From positions 1 to 25,849 of the forward strand of contig JAEUKU010000077.1 in NCBI GenBank assembly GCA_016794075.1: 25,849 nt of DNA, read 5' to 3'. This document shows, piece after piece, positions 14,236 through 23,031 of this stretch. Position 1 is the stretch's first letter. Each line of letters starts with the position of its first letter. A program made the translations under genes and the position numbers. Source of the DNA: Rhodospirillaceae bacterium. GTDB lineage: Bacteria > Pseudomonadota > Alphaproteobacteria > Dongiales > Dongiaceae. A model generated the notes under the pieces. It was not told the DNA's origin. It saw only the letters and a program-made list of their open reading frames with translations, and ran no database searches.

Positions 14236-15135
14236 ATGGCAGCATTTCCCTGGGCAAAGGGGCCGCCGAAGAAAATTCTCCTGGCCACTGATCTCAGTTG
14301 CCGATGCGACCGCGCCCTGGATCGTGCGGCACAGCTGGCGCGACAGTGGGATTCTCACCTGCTCGCGGTGCATGTCCTGGACCCGGGCGAGATGATTCTC
14401 GCCGAATCGCGCGTCGACGATTTGGTGCGCTGGCGGCCGCCGCAGCGCGTCAGCATGGCGAAGGCCCGGATCCAGCGCGATCTCCTGCAGGAACTGCCCC
14501 ATATCCTGGTTCGCGTGGAAGAGGGCAATCCGGCCCAGGTGATCGGCGAAGTGGCGCGCGCGGAGAAATGCGATCTCATCGTGACCGGCATTGCGCGAGA
14601 CGAGGTGTTCGGCCTCCATCTCCTCGGCGCGACAGTGGAGCGGCTGGTCCGCCGCACACCAATTCCAATTCTAATCGTCAAAGCCCGCACCCGGCCGTAT
14701 CGCGAGGTCGTCGTGGCGACCGACTTCTCCGACCACTCGATCCACGCGCTGAACGCGGCCGCCAAGTTCTTCCCCGAGGCGTCGCTGACCCTGTTTCACG
14801 CCTTTGAACTGCCGTTCGCCGGCTTGCTCGACAAGCGCGGCCTCGGCGATCCGTTCGGCGAGCTGGAGCGGGAGGCCTGCGAGAAATTCCTCGCCAGCTC
14901 CGATCTCAGCGCGGATCGGCGCCGCAGCATCAAGGTTGTCATCAAGAACGGGTCGCCGGAAGCCGCGCTTCGCGACTACATGCTGGAGGGAGGCGTCAAC
15001 CTGGTGGCGCTCGCCACGCACGGCCGTAGCGGCATCTACGACGCCTTGATCGGTAGCGTCGCCAAGCGGATTCTCGAGACCGCTCCGGGCGACGTTCTGC
15101 TGCTGCGCGATCCACGGACGCTCAGTCGCCGCTGA
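14236..15135 (+). CDS. Tandem universal stress protein (two UspA domains)
   Basis: A 299-aa cytoplasmic protein of two fused UspA domains. Domain 1 (about 11-148) begins KKILLATDLSCRCDRAL; domain 2 (about 156-291) begins REVVVATDFSDHSIHAL. Domain 2 keeps the nucleotide-binding loop G263-R-S-G266 ... G273-S274 (THGRSGIYDALIGSV), so it probably binds ATP. In domain 1 the matching loop reads TGIARDEVFGLHLLGAT and is degenerate. Tandem Usp proteins commonly support survival under redox, membrane or starvation stress. GGAG lies about 10 nt before the ATG. The neighbours (antiporter, TDT transporter, superoxide dismutase remnant, peroxiredoxin) fit a stress theme. Confidence 0.94.
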   Translation: MAAFPWAKGPPKKILLATDLSCRCDRALDRAAQLARQWDSHLLAVHVLDPGEMILAESRVDDLVRWRPPQRVSMAKARIQRDLLQELPHILVRVEEGNPAQVIGEVARAEKCDLIVTGIARDEVFGLHLLGATVERLVRRTPIPILIVKARTRPYREVVVATDFSDHSIHALNAAAKFFPEASLTLFHAFELPFAGLLDKRGLGDPFGELEREACEKFLASSDLSADRRRSIKVVIKNGSPEAALRDYMLEGGVNLVALATHGRSGIYDALIGSVAKRILETAPGDVLLLRDPRTLSRR

Positions 15136-15159
15136 GCCACTACGCGGGGCGACCGCGCA

Positions 15160-15708
15160 TCACTTCAGGCGTTGCGCCACCAGGCGCTGGACGATGGCCG
15201 GCTTCGGTTCGCTTACCTCGCCGCATTCGTAGGCCAGCACGGCGAAGCCGTAGCGCAGCGCGAATTGCAGCAACTCGCCGGGCTCGAGCAGGAAGTCGGG
15301 ATTGCTCGGCTTGCCGAAGCGTTCGTTGCCCTGTCCGAAGGTCTCGTAGATCAAGATGCCATGCGGCGCCAGCGCGGCGGCGATGTGCGGGAAAAGCGGC
15401 CGGTGGAGGTAGTTGGTCACCACGATGCCGGCGAATTCGCGGTCTTCCAGCGGCCAGTCGGAGCCATCCTCCAAATCGGCCTCGATCACCTCCAGGCGCG
15501 AACCGGCAAGGGGGGCCAGCGTCGCGACATCCCGGTCCACGGCCGTCACCACCAAACCCAAATCATTGAAATACTTGGCGTGCCGGCCGCTGCCGGCAGC
15601 CAGGTCCAGGACCCGGCCATGGGCCGGGACCAGCCCGCCGAAGCGCCGCACCCAGGGGGAGGGCGGCAGGATTGTGTTCCCTAACATATTCCCCGCGCTC
15701 ATGCTCAT
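15160..15708 (-). CDS. Class I SAM-dependent methyltransferase, small (about 182 aa)
   Basis: A compact Rossmann methyltransferase with motif I VLDLAAGSGRHAKYF, the motif II acidic residue in VTAVDRD, EADLEDGSDWPL, and IVVTNYLHRPLFPHIAAAL followed by GILIYETFGQGNERFG. This resembles the TehB-like/uncharacterised methyltransferases found near DUF1178 in alphaproteobacteria. The substrate is unknown. ATG 15708 is chosen because AGAGG lies 10 nt upstream; the ATG at 15717 is too close to that site, though still possible. It is convergent with the universal stress gene (24 bp) and divergent from the DUF1178 gene (89 bp). Confidence 0.85.
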   Translation of the reverse strand: MSMSAGNMLGNTILPPSPWVRRFGGLVPAHGRVLDLAAGSGRHAKYFNDLGLVVTAVDRDVATLAPLAGSRLEVIEADLEDGSDWPLEDREFAGIVVTNYLHRPLFPHIAAALAPHGILIYETFGQGNERFGKPSNPDFLLEPGELLQFALRYGFAVLAYECGEVSEPKPAIVQRLVAQRLK

Positions 15709-15797
15709 TGGTGCCATGCCTCTTTGGGGCTTGTGAAACCGGCGCCCAGCGACAATTGTCTTGTCCGAACGTTTCCACCCGAACCCGATCGCGACGC

Positions 15798-16238
15798 ATG
15801 ATTCTGTATCAACTCCGCTGCGGCAAGGACCACGAATTCGAGGCCTGGTTCAAGGACGGCCAGACCTGCGATCGTCAGCTCTCGCGCAAATCCGTCGAAT
15901 GCCCCGTCTGCGGCAACCGCAAGGTGGCCAAGGCGCTGATGGCGCCGCGCATCGGCGCATCCGAGAAGAACCTGCCGGCAAAGCCGCAGCCCGCTCCGCA
16001 GGACATGGCGGTGATGGCGGGCACCATGCGCGAGCATCTGCAGGCGATCCGCGCCAAGGTCGAGGAGAACTGCGACTATGTCGGCGACAAGTTCGCCGAC
16101 GAGGCGCGCAAGATCCATTACGGCGAAACGGAAGCCCGCGGCATCTATGGCGAGGCGACCGACGCGCAGCACCAGGAACTGGTGGAAGAGGGCGTCGAGG
16201 TTGCGCGCATCCCCTGGCTGCCGCGCTCGGACGCCTGA
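15798..16238 (+). CDS. DUF1178 family protein
   Basis: A 146-aa protein matching the DUF1178 family: MILYQLRCGKDHEFEAWF start, QLSRKSVECPVCGN, then APRI, a Pro/Ala-rich linker, and a C-terminal EARGIYGEATDAQHQELVEEGVEVARIPWLPR. C8, with C35 and C38 (CPVC), makes a probable zinc ribbon. Function is unknown. In alphaproteobacteria the gene is often next to the grxC-nitrilase pair; here the two are separated by about 5.5 kb of stress genes. A terminator follows at 16260. Confidence 0.92.
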   Translation: MILYQLRCGKDHEFEAWFKDGQTCDRQLSRKSVECPVCGNRKVAKALMAPRIGASEKNLPAKPQPAPQDMAVMAGTMREHLQAIRAKVEENCDYVGDKFADEARKIHYGETEARGIYGEATDAQHQELVEEGVEVARIPWLPRSDA

Positions 16239-16259
16239 ACGAGCTTGCGCTCGACCCCA

Positions 16260-16290
16260 AACGGCGGCAAGACAGCCGCCGTTCTCATTT
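16260..16290. terminator. Intrinsic terminator between convergent genes
   Basis: A perfect 9-bp stem, AACGGCGGC / GCCGCCGTT, with a 6-nt loop, followed by CTCATTT. It lies 21 bp after the DUF1178 stop and runs into the stop of the convergent FAD oxidoreductase gene. Confidence 0.75.
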
Positions 16291-17358
16291 GGCGGCGAAG
16301 CGCTCCGGGCCGTAGGGCTTCAACAGCGGGTCGCGGCGGCCATCCAGGATCTCCTCCGCCGCGAACATTCCGACGACCGGCGCCAGGGTGATGCCGGAAT
16401 GCATCACGGCGAGGTAGAGCCCATCGATCGTCGGCACGCGCCCGATGATCGGATATCCGTCGCCTGGCATAGGCCGGAAGCCCACGGTGTGGTGGGAATA
16501 TTCCAGGGCATTGCCGTCCTTCAGCATGCCCCGCATGGTTTCGAAAAGTTCGCGCGCCGCCCTCTCCGCCTCCCCGCCAGGATCGCTGCCGCCGAAATCG
16601 GCGCCCGCCAGCAAGCATCCCGTCGCGGTTTGGCGCACATGCAGGCACGGCGACATGACGAGGCCGTTCAGCAGCCTCGCATGCGGCCGGCTGGAGATGA
16701 GGAGGCCGGGCGGCGCGTCGAGCGGCGGTGCGAAGTCGAGCCCAGCGGTGAGTTTGGCGGTGCCAGCCCCGGCGGCGACGACCACCTCCTCCGCTTCGAG
16801 TGCGCCCGCTGACGTCTCGACCGCGGTGACACGGCCGTTCCGCTCACGCAGCGCCAGCACCGCGCGCGGCGCGACAATCTCCGCGCCGAGGCCGATGGCG
16901 GCGGCGAGCAAGGCTTCGGCGGCGGGCAGGGGTTCAACCGATCCCTCTTCAGCCACGTGCAGCGCCAGGTCCGGCGGATTGCGCAGTTGCGGCTCGATCC
17001 GCGCCGCTTCCGCGCGATCCACGCGGCGGATACCGTAGCCCCAGGCACCGTGCTCGCGCGCATAGGCTTCCAGTTCATCCTGCGGCAAGTCCCACAGCAG
17101 CCCGCCGGCCCAATTGACCTTGATGGCCGGGACGTCCTTCTCGAGCCGCCGCCATGCCGCCATGGAGCGGAGACGCAGGCGGAAATAGGGCTCGGGGTTG
17201 CCCCAGCTGGCGTTGATCCAGGCCCAGGAGTTGCGGGTGGCGGCACCGCCGGGCGCGCCGGCGTCGAGAACCGTCACGCGCGCGCCGGCGCGCGCCAAAT
17301 GCCAGGCGATGGAGGCGCCGATGATGCCGGCGCCGATGATGAGGACATGTTTCGTCAT
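16285..17358 (-). CDS. FAD-dependent oxidoreductase (DAO/DadA-like)
   Basis: A 357-aa flavoprotein of the D-amino-acid-oxidase fold. The N-terminal dinucleotide-binding motif is GAGIIG (G9, G11, G14), with acidic D32 at the end of strand 2. A central VVVAAGAGTAKL segment follows, and the C-terminal FAD-binding GFRPMPGDGYPIIGRVPTIDGLYLAVMHSGITLAP is typical of the DAO superfamily. It probably oxidises a secondary or primary amine or amino acid; the substrate is not known. It begins 8 bp after the ubiG stop without a clear ribosome site of its own, so it is likely translationally coupled to ubiG, though no functional link is evident. Confidence 0.88.
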   Translation of the reverse strand: MTKHVLIIGAGIIGASIAWHLARAGARVTVLDAGAPGGAATRNSWAWINASWGNPEPYFRLRLRSMAAWRRLEKDVPAIKVNWAGGLLWDLPQDELEAYAREHGAWGYGIRRVDRAEAARIEPQLRNPPDLALHVAEEGSVEPLPAAEALLAAAIGLGAEIVAPRAVLALRERNGRVTAVETSAGALEAEEVVVAAGAGTAKLTAGLDFAPPLDAPPGLLISSRPHARLLNGLVMSPCLHVRQTATGCLLAGADFGGSDPGGEAERAARELFETMRGMLKDGNALEYSHHTVGFRPMPGDGYPIIGRVPTIDGLYLAVMHSGITLAPVVGMFAAEEILDGRRDPLLKPYGPERFAAK

Positions 17359-17366
17359 CGGGGGAA

Positions 17367-18146
17367 TCAGGCCGGCTTCGCCGCCAGCATGTAATTGACG
17401 TCGAGGTCGCGGGTCAGCGACCAGCGCTCGGTCAGCGGGTTGAACGTGACGCCGGTCATCTGGTCGACGGTCATGCCGGCGCGGCGCAGCGCCTGGGCGA
17501 GTTCCGACGGCTTCACGAATTTGCGCCAGTCATGGGTCCCGCGCGGCAGCCAGCGCAGCACGTATTCCGCCCCGACGATGGCGAGGGCGAAGGCCTTGGC
17601 GGTGCGGTTGAGCGTCGCCAGGAACAGCAGCCCGCCCGGCTTGACCAGCTGGGCGCAATCCTGGATGAAGGCGCCGACATCGGCCACGTGTTCCACCACT
17701 TCCATAGCGAGCACGATGTCGTAGCGGTTGCCGGTCGCGATCAGATCCTCGGCGGCGCAGGGCAGGTAGGTGATCTTCAACCCCGCCTGCTCGGCATGGG
17801 TGCGCGCCACGCCGATGTTGCGCGGGGCGGGGTCGATGCCGGTGACCTCGGCGCCCAGGCGGCGCATCGGCTCGGTCAGCAACCCGCCGCCACATCCCAC
17901 TTCCAGCAACGAGAGGCCGGCGAAGGGCGACTCGCCCGCCGCGTCGCGGTCGAAATGCGCGGCGGCGACATCGCGGATATAGGCGATGCGGATCGGGTTG
18001 AAGCGGTGCAGCGGCTTGAAGTCGCCGGTGGGGTCCCACCAGGCCTCGGCCATGGCGGTGAACTTGGCGATCTCGCTCGCATCCACCGTGGTGGAGGGGC
18101 GGGGCTGATCGGCGGTGGCGTGCGGAGCGTGGTGGTGTGAACTCAT
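17367..18146 (-). CDS. ubiG: Ubiquinone biosynthesis O-methyltransferase UbiG
   Basis: A 259-aa methyltransferase with the UbiG hallmarks: EIAKFTAMAEAWWDPTGDFKPLHRFNPIRIAYI near the N-terminus, motif I LLEVGCGGGLLTEPMRRLGAEVTGIDPA, then MEVVEHVADV, and RGTHDWRKFVKPSEL with the membrane-interaction region before it. It carries out both O-methylations in ubiquinone synthesis with SAM at the inner-membrane surface. The ATG at 18146 gives a short His-rich N-terminus (MSSHHHAPHATAD) before the conserved core. It is divergent from lysC, the usual alphaproteobacterial arrangement. Confidence 0.96.
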   Translation of the reverse strand: MSSHHHAPHATADQPRPSTTVDASEIAKFTAMAEAWWDPTGDFKPLHRFNPIRIAYIRDVAAAHFDRDAAGESPFAGLSLLEVGCGGGLLTEPMRRLGAEVTGIDPAPRNIGVARTHAEQAGLKITYLPCAAEDLIATGNRYDIVLAMEVVEHVADVGAFIQDCAQLVKPGGLLFLATLNRTAKAFALAIVGAEYVLRWLPRGTHDWRKFVKPSELAQALRRAGMTVDQMTGVTFNPLTERWSLTRDLDVNYMLAAKPA

Positions 18147-18184
18147 CGAAAATGGCCGAATCTGGCGGGTTTGCGCCGCTGGGA

Positions 18185-18206
18185 CGAGGCTCGAGGTCTT
18201 GCCTCG
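18185..18206 (+). other. Inverted repeat in the ubiG-lysC divergent region
   Basis: CGAGGC / GCCTCG, 6 bp with a 10-nt spacer, about 90 nt before the lysC ATG. It may be a leader hairpin or regulator site. It does not match a known lysine riboswitch by eye. Confidence 0.25.
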
Positions 18207-18294
18207 CAAGGGCGAGTTGAGTATGGATACCCGCCACCGGCAAGACAATTCCTTTCCGGCCGGTTTTCCAAGGATTTTAAGGGCTTCACCGTCA

Positions 18295-19536
<1,242 letters not shown>

Positions 19537-19571
19537 CACCGGCGGCGGGGCGGGGAGGAACCGGACCACAG

Positions 19572-20606
19572 ATGAATCGTGCGCAAGCCGAAGCCCTGCT
19601 GAACCATCTGTGGCGGCGCGGAACCGCGTTTCTCGGTTGCCGCTACGCCATCATGGGCGGCGCCATGACCTGGGTTTCCGAGCGCCGCCTGGTCTCGGCC
19701 ATTTCCAATGCCGGTGGCTTCGGCGTCATCGCCTCCGGCTCGATGCCGCCGGAGATCCTGGCGAGCGAGATCGCCGAAACCTACAAGCTGACCGACCGGC
19801 CGTTTGGCGTGAATTTAATCACGCTCCACCCAAAACTTGAGCAGCTGATCGACGCCTGCCTCGACGCCAAGGTCGGGCATGTGGTGCTGGCCGGCGGCCT
19901 GCCCCCGGCCGGCGCGATCCAGAAGCTGAAGCAGGGCGGCGCCAAGGTCATGTGTTTCGCCCCCGCCGTCGCCATCGCCAAGAAACTGGTGCGCGCCGGC
20001 GCCGACGCCATTGTCATCGAGGGCATGGAGGCGGGCGGGCATATCGGCCCGGTCTCCACCAGCGTGCTGGCGCAGGAGATCCTGCCGGCGATCACCGATG
20101 TGCCGGTCTTCGTCGCCGGCGGCATCGGCCGCGGCAACGCCATGCTGGGCTATCTGGAAATGGGCGCTGCCGGCGTGCAGCTCGGCACGCGCTTCGTCTG
20201 CGCCACCGAATCCATCGCCCATCCGAATTTCAAGAAGGCCTTCATCCGCGCCGCGGCGCGCGACGCGGTGCCGTCGGTCGCGCTCGACAATCGCTTCCCG
20301 GTCATCCCGGTGCGCGCCATCGTCAACGAGGGCGTGCGCAAGTTCATGGAGACCCAGCGCGACGTCATCGCGCGCTTCGACCGCGGCGAGCTGGATCAGA
20401 AGGCGGCGCAGCTGGAGATCGAGCATTTCTGGGCCGGCGCGCTGCGCCGCGCGGTGATCGACGGCGACGTGGAGACCGGCTCGTTGATGGCGGGCCAGAG
20501 CGTCGGCATGGTCACCAAGGAGCAATCGACCGCCGAGATCATCCAGGAACTGGTCGAGGACGCGATCCGCGCCCTGCTGGATCGCCCCCACGCGCTAACG
20601 CTCTAG
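19572..20606 (+). CDS. Nitronate monooxygenase / FabK-type flavoprotein
   Basis: A 344-aa FMN-dependent TIM-barrel protein of the nitronate monooxygenase superfamily. Features are IMGGAMTWVSERRLVSAISNAGGFGVIASG at the N-terminus, PFGVNLI, and DAIVIEGMEAGGHIGPVST (E150-H157, the conserved segment with the catalytic/FMN His). The phosphate-binding AGGIGRGNAMLGYLEMGAAGVQLGTRF follows. It either oxidises alkyl nitronates or acts as an enoyl-ACP reductase-like enzyme; the length and EGxEAGGHxG form do not decide between them. It sits 35 bp after lysC and 6 bp before ptsP, so the three probably form one transcript. Confidence 0.9.
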   Translation: MNRAQAEALLNHLWRRGTAFLGCRYAIMGGAMTWVSERRLVSAISNAGGFGVIASGSMPPEILASEIAETYKLTDRPFGVNLITLHPKLEQLIDACLDAKVGHVVLAGGLPPAGAIQKLKQGGAKVMCFAPAVAIAKKLVRAGADAIVIEGMEAGGHIGPVSTSVLAQEILPAITDVPVFVAGGIGRGNAMLGYLEMGAAGVQLGTRFVCATESIAHPNFKKAFIRAAARDAVPSVALDNRFPVIPVRAIVNEGVRKFMETQRDVIARFDRGELDQKAAQLEIEHFWAGALRRAVIDGDVETGSLMAGQSVGMVTKEQSTAEIIQELVEDAIRALLDRPHALTL

Positions 20607-20612
20607 GCCGCC

Positions 20613-22880
20613 ATGACACAGGCACCTGGCCTCTCTGGCGCTCGCATGTTGCTCAAGCGATTGCGCAACGTGATGGCGCGCGGCGGCGCCGCGCAGATGC
20701 GGCTCGACCAGACGGTCAAGCTGATCGCCGCCGAGATGGTGGCGGAGGTCTGCTCGATCTATCTGCTGCGCGCCGGCGAGGTGCTGGAGCTCTTCGCCAC
20801 CGAGGGCCTGAAGAAGGAGGCGGTGCACAAGACCCGCCTGCGGGTGGGCGAAGGCCTCGTCGGCGACATCGCCAGCCATGCCCGCCCGCTGGCGCTGGCC
20901 GACGCGCAGCATCATCCGCAATTCGCCTACCGCCCGGAAACCGGCGAAGAGATCTTCCAGTCCCTGATGGGCGTACCGATCCTGCGCGCCGGCCGGGTGA
21001 TCGGCGTGCTGGTCATCCAGAACCGCACGCGCCGGCAATACAGCGAGGAGGAGATCGAAACCCTCGAGACCGTCGCCATGGTGCTCTCCGAGCTGGCGGC
21101 GGGCGGCGAGCTGGTGAGCCAGGAGGAGCTGCGCCCCGGCGACGGCATCGCCGTGCTGCCGCTGCGGCTCGACGGTGTCACCTTCTGCCCCGGCCTCGCC
21201 AAGGGCATCGCCGTGCTGCACCAGGCGACGCTGCAATTGCAGCAACTGGTGGCGGAAGACCCCGAGCGCGAGGCGGAACGGCTGACCGGGGCCCTGGAGG
21301 AGCTGCATTCCTCGATCGACCGGCTGCTGGATGCCGGCGATCTCGGCGGCCAGGGCGAGCATTTCGAGGTGCTGGAGACCTATCGCCTGTTCGCCCAGGA
21401 TCAGGGCTGGCGCAGCCGCATGCTCGAAGCGGTGCAGTCCGGCCTGACCGCCGAGGCGGCGGTGCAGAAGGTGCAGAACGACACCCGCGCCCGCATGCGC
21501 GACGTCAGCGATCCCTATCTGCGCGAGCGGCTGTCCGACCTCGACGACCTCGCCAACCGGCTGCTGCGCCATCTGCTGGGTGCCGATGCGCCCGGCGCGC
21601 GACGCCTGCCGGAAGAAGCGATCGTGGTCGCGCGCTCCATGGGACCGGCGGAACTGCTCGACTACGACCGGACCCGGCTGAAGGGTCTGGTCCTCGAGGA
21701 GGGCTCGCAGAACGCCCATGTCGCCATCGTCGCGCGCGCCCTCGATATTCCGGTGATCGGACGCTGTGCCGACCTGATGGAGAAAGTGGGCGAGGGCGAT
21801 CCCCTGGTGATCGACGGCGACAACGAGCAGCTGTTCATCCGGCCGTCCGACGACATCCTGCAGACCTTCGCCGAGAGCATGCGCCAGCGGGTGGAGAAGC
21901 GCGCCGCCTTCGCCGCCCTGCGCGACCTGCCCGCGGTCACGCTCGACGGGGTGCAGGTCGATCTGCACATCAATGCCGGCCTGCTGATGGATCTGCCGCA
22001 GATCGCCGCCACGGGCGCCGCCGGGATCGGCCTCTATCGCACCGAGATCCCCTTCATGGTCTCGCATGAATACCCCGAGGTCGCCCGGCAGACGGAGATC
22101 TACCGCAAGGTGCTGGACGGCGCCGGCAACCGGCCGGTGATTTTCCGCACCCTCGATATCGGTTCGGACAAGGTGCTGCCTTATTGGAACCGCGCGCCGG
22201 AGGAGAATCCGGCCATGGGCTGGCGCGCCATCCGCATCGCCCTCGACCGCCCCGCCATGCTGCGGCAGCAGCTGCGCGCGATGCTGAACGCGGCGGACGG
22301 CCGGCGGCTGTCGATCATGTTCCCGATGGTGACGGAGATCGCGGAGTTCGATGCCTGCCGCCGCCTGCTGGAGCTTGAGCTGACCCGCCGCCGGCAGCAG
22401 GGCAGGACCATGCCGGAGCCGCTGCTGGTGGGTGCGATGGTCGAGGTGCCGGCGCTGCTCTGGCAGTTGCCGGAACTCCTGGCGCGGGTCGATTTCCTAT
22501 CCGTCGGCAGCAACGACCTGCAGCAATTCCTGTTCGCGGCCGACCGCGATAACCCAGCCGCCGCGGGCCGCTACGACACCCTGTCGCCGGCGATGATCCG
22601 GGTGCTCGAGGATGTCGCCCGGGCCGCCAGCGCTGCCGGCAAGCCGTTCGGATTGTGCGGCGAGATGGCCGGTGATCCGGTCGCCGCGATGGCGCTGCTT
22701 TGCCTCGGCTACCGCTCGCTCTCGATGTCGCCGCCTCGGGTCCTGCCGATGCGCGCCGCGATCCGTAACCTTAATTTCGGCCGGCTGCAGGCCTATTGGC
22801 AGGCGGTGCGACATCTGGACGGCGCAACGCTGCGCGGCGCGCTGCTCGACTATGCCCTGGATCACTATGTACCCCTATAA
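20613..22880 (+). CDS. ptsP: Phosphoenolpyruvate-protein phosphotransferase PtsP (enzyme I-Ntr)
   Basis: A 755-aa enzyme I of the nitrogen phosphotransferase system. An N-terminal GAF domain (about 30-165; RVGEGLVGDIASHARPLALADAQHHPQF) precedes the enzyme I N-domain (from about 190, FCPGLAKGIAVL), with the phosphorylated His369 in LEEGSQNAHVAIVARALDIP. The PEP-binding barrel follows (GIGLYRTEIPFM, FRTLDIGSDK, SVGSNDLQQFLFAADRDNP), with the acid-base Cys682 in GLCGEMAGDP. It passes phosphate from PEP to NPr and on to EIIA-Ntr, a regulatory chain that in other bacteria senses nitrogen through the GAF domain and affects potassium and ppGpp control. The start is 6 bp after the upstream stop without a strong ribosome site; an in-frame ATG at 20646 is an alternative. 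Confidence 0.97.
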   Translation: MTQAPGLSGARMLLKRLRNVMARGGAAQMRLDQTVKLIAAEMVAEVCSIYLLRAGEVLELFATEGLKKEAVHKTRLRVGEGLVGDIASHARPLALADAQHHPQFAYRPETGEEIFQSLMGVPILRAGRVIGVLVIQNRTRRQYSEEEIETLETVAMVLSELAAGGELVSQEELRPGDGIAVLPLRLDGVTFCPGLAKGIAVLHQATLQLQQLVAEDPEREAERLTGALEELHSSIDRLLDAGDLGGQGEHFEVLETYRLFAQDQGWRSRMLEAVQSGLTAEAAVQKVQNDTRARMRDVSDPYLRERLSDLDDLANRLLRHLLGADAPGARRLPEEAIVVARSMGPAELLDYDRTRLKGLVLEEGSQNAHVAIVARALDIPVIGRCADLMEKVGEGDPLVIDGDNEQLFIRPSDDILQTFAESMRQRVEKRAAFAALRDLPAVTLDGVQVDLHINAGLLMDLPQIAATGAAGIGLYRTEIPFMVSHEYPEVARQTEIYRKVLDGAGNRPVIFRTLDIGSDKVLPYWNRAPEENPAMGWRAIRIALDRPAMLRQQLRAMLNAADGRRLSIMFPMVTEIAEFDACRRLLELELTRRRQQGRTMPEPLLVGAMVEVPALLWQLPELLARVDFLSVGSNDLQQFLFAADRDNPAAAGRYDTLSPAMIRVLEDVARAASAAGKPFGLCGEMAGDPVAAMALLCLGYRSLSMSPPRVLPMRAAIRNLNFGRLQAYWQAVRHLDGATLRGALLDYALDHYVPL

Positions 22881-22884
22881 GCCG

Positions 22885-22912
22885 TTGCCAGCATTCGACC
22901 AGGGTCTATATA
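22885..22912 (+). promoter_or_regulatory. Sigma-70-type promoter before rodZ-ispG-hisS
   Basis: TTGCCA (22885-22890; 5 of 6 to the -35 consensus), a 16-bp spacer, then TATATA (22907-22912; part of TATATATA). It lies just after the ptsP stop and about 120 bp before the rodZ start. The AT-rich run stands out in otherwise GC-rich sequence. Transcription would start near 22919 and include the structured region 22929-23018. Confidence 0.6.
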
Positions 22913-22928
22913 TAGCCAGCAGAACACA

Positions 22929-23018
22929 GCATTCCGGCGACGCGCGGTACGCGGGCGAAGCCGTCTGAACGGCCCCCGGAGCGATCGGCTCCAGGTGCGC
23001 GGATCGATCCCGGAATGC
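22929..23018 (+). ncRNA. Candidate structured mRNA leader, closed multi-stem fold
   Basis: A 9-bp closing helix, GCATTCCGG (22929-22937) with CCGGAATGC (23010-23018), encloses three short hairpins: CGCG-GTA-CGCG (22943-22953), GCCGT-CTGA-ACGGC (22960-22973) and GGAGC-GATCG-GCTCC (22978-22992). The loop GATC of the third could pair with GATCGATC at 23002-23009. The fold would end about 13 nt before the rodZ ATG, so it could affect ribosome access. It is not a tRNA: the T-arm positions do not pair. GC-rich sequence makes short stems common, but the closing helix is long and mixed in composition. Confidence 0.4.
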
Positions 23019-23031
23019 GCGGGGCGTAGGC

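Noticed and set aside
15751..15760. GACAATTGTC palindrome between the small methyltransferase and DUF1178 genes as an operator
   Set aside because: A 10-bp palindrome alone, with no regulator nearby and no convincing promoter, is within chance expectation.
19952..22069. Plus-strand open frame of about 705 codons overlapping the nitronate monooxygenase and ptsP genes
   Set aside because: Arg/Pro/Gly-rich shadow in a different frame of two well-supported genes; no family-like text.
22929..23018. tRNA-like element (9-bp terminal helix, GGATCGATCCC resembling a T arm)
   Set aside because: The T-stem positions do not pair, no anticodon arm in the right place and no CCA; treated instead as a possible mRNA leader.
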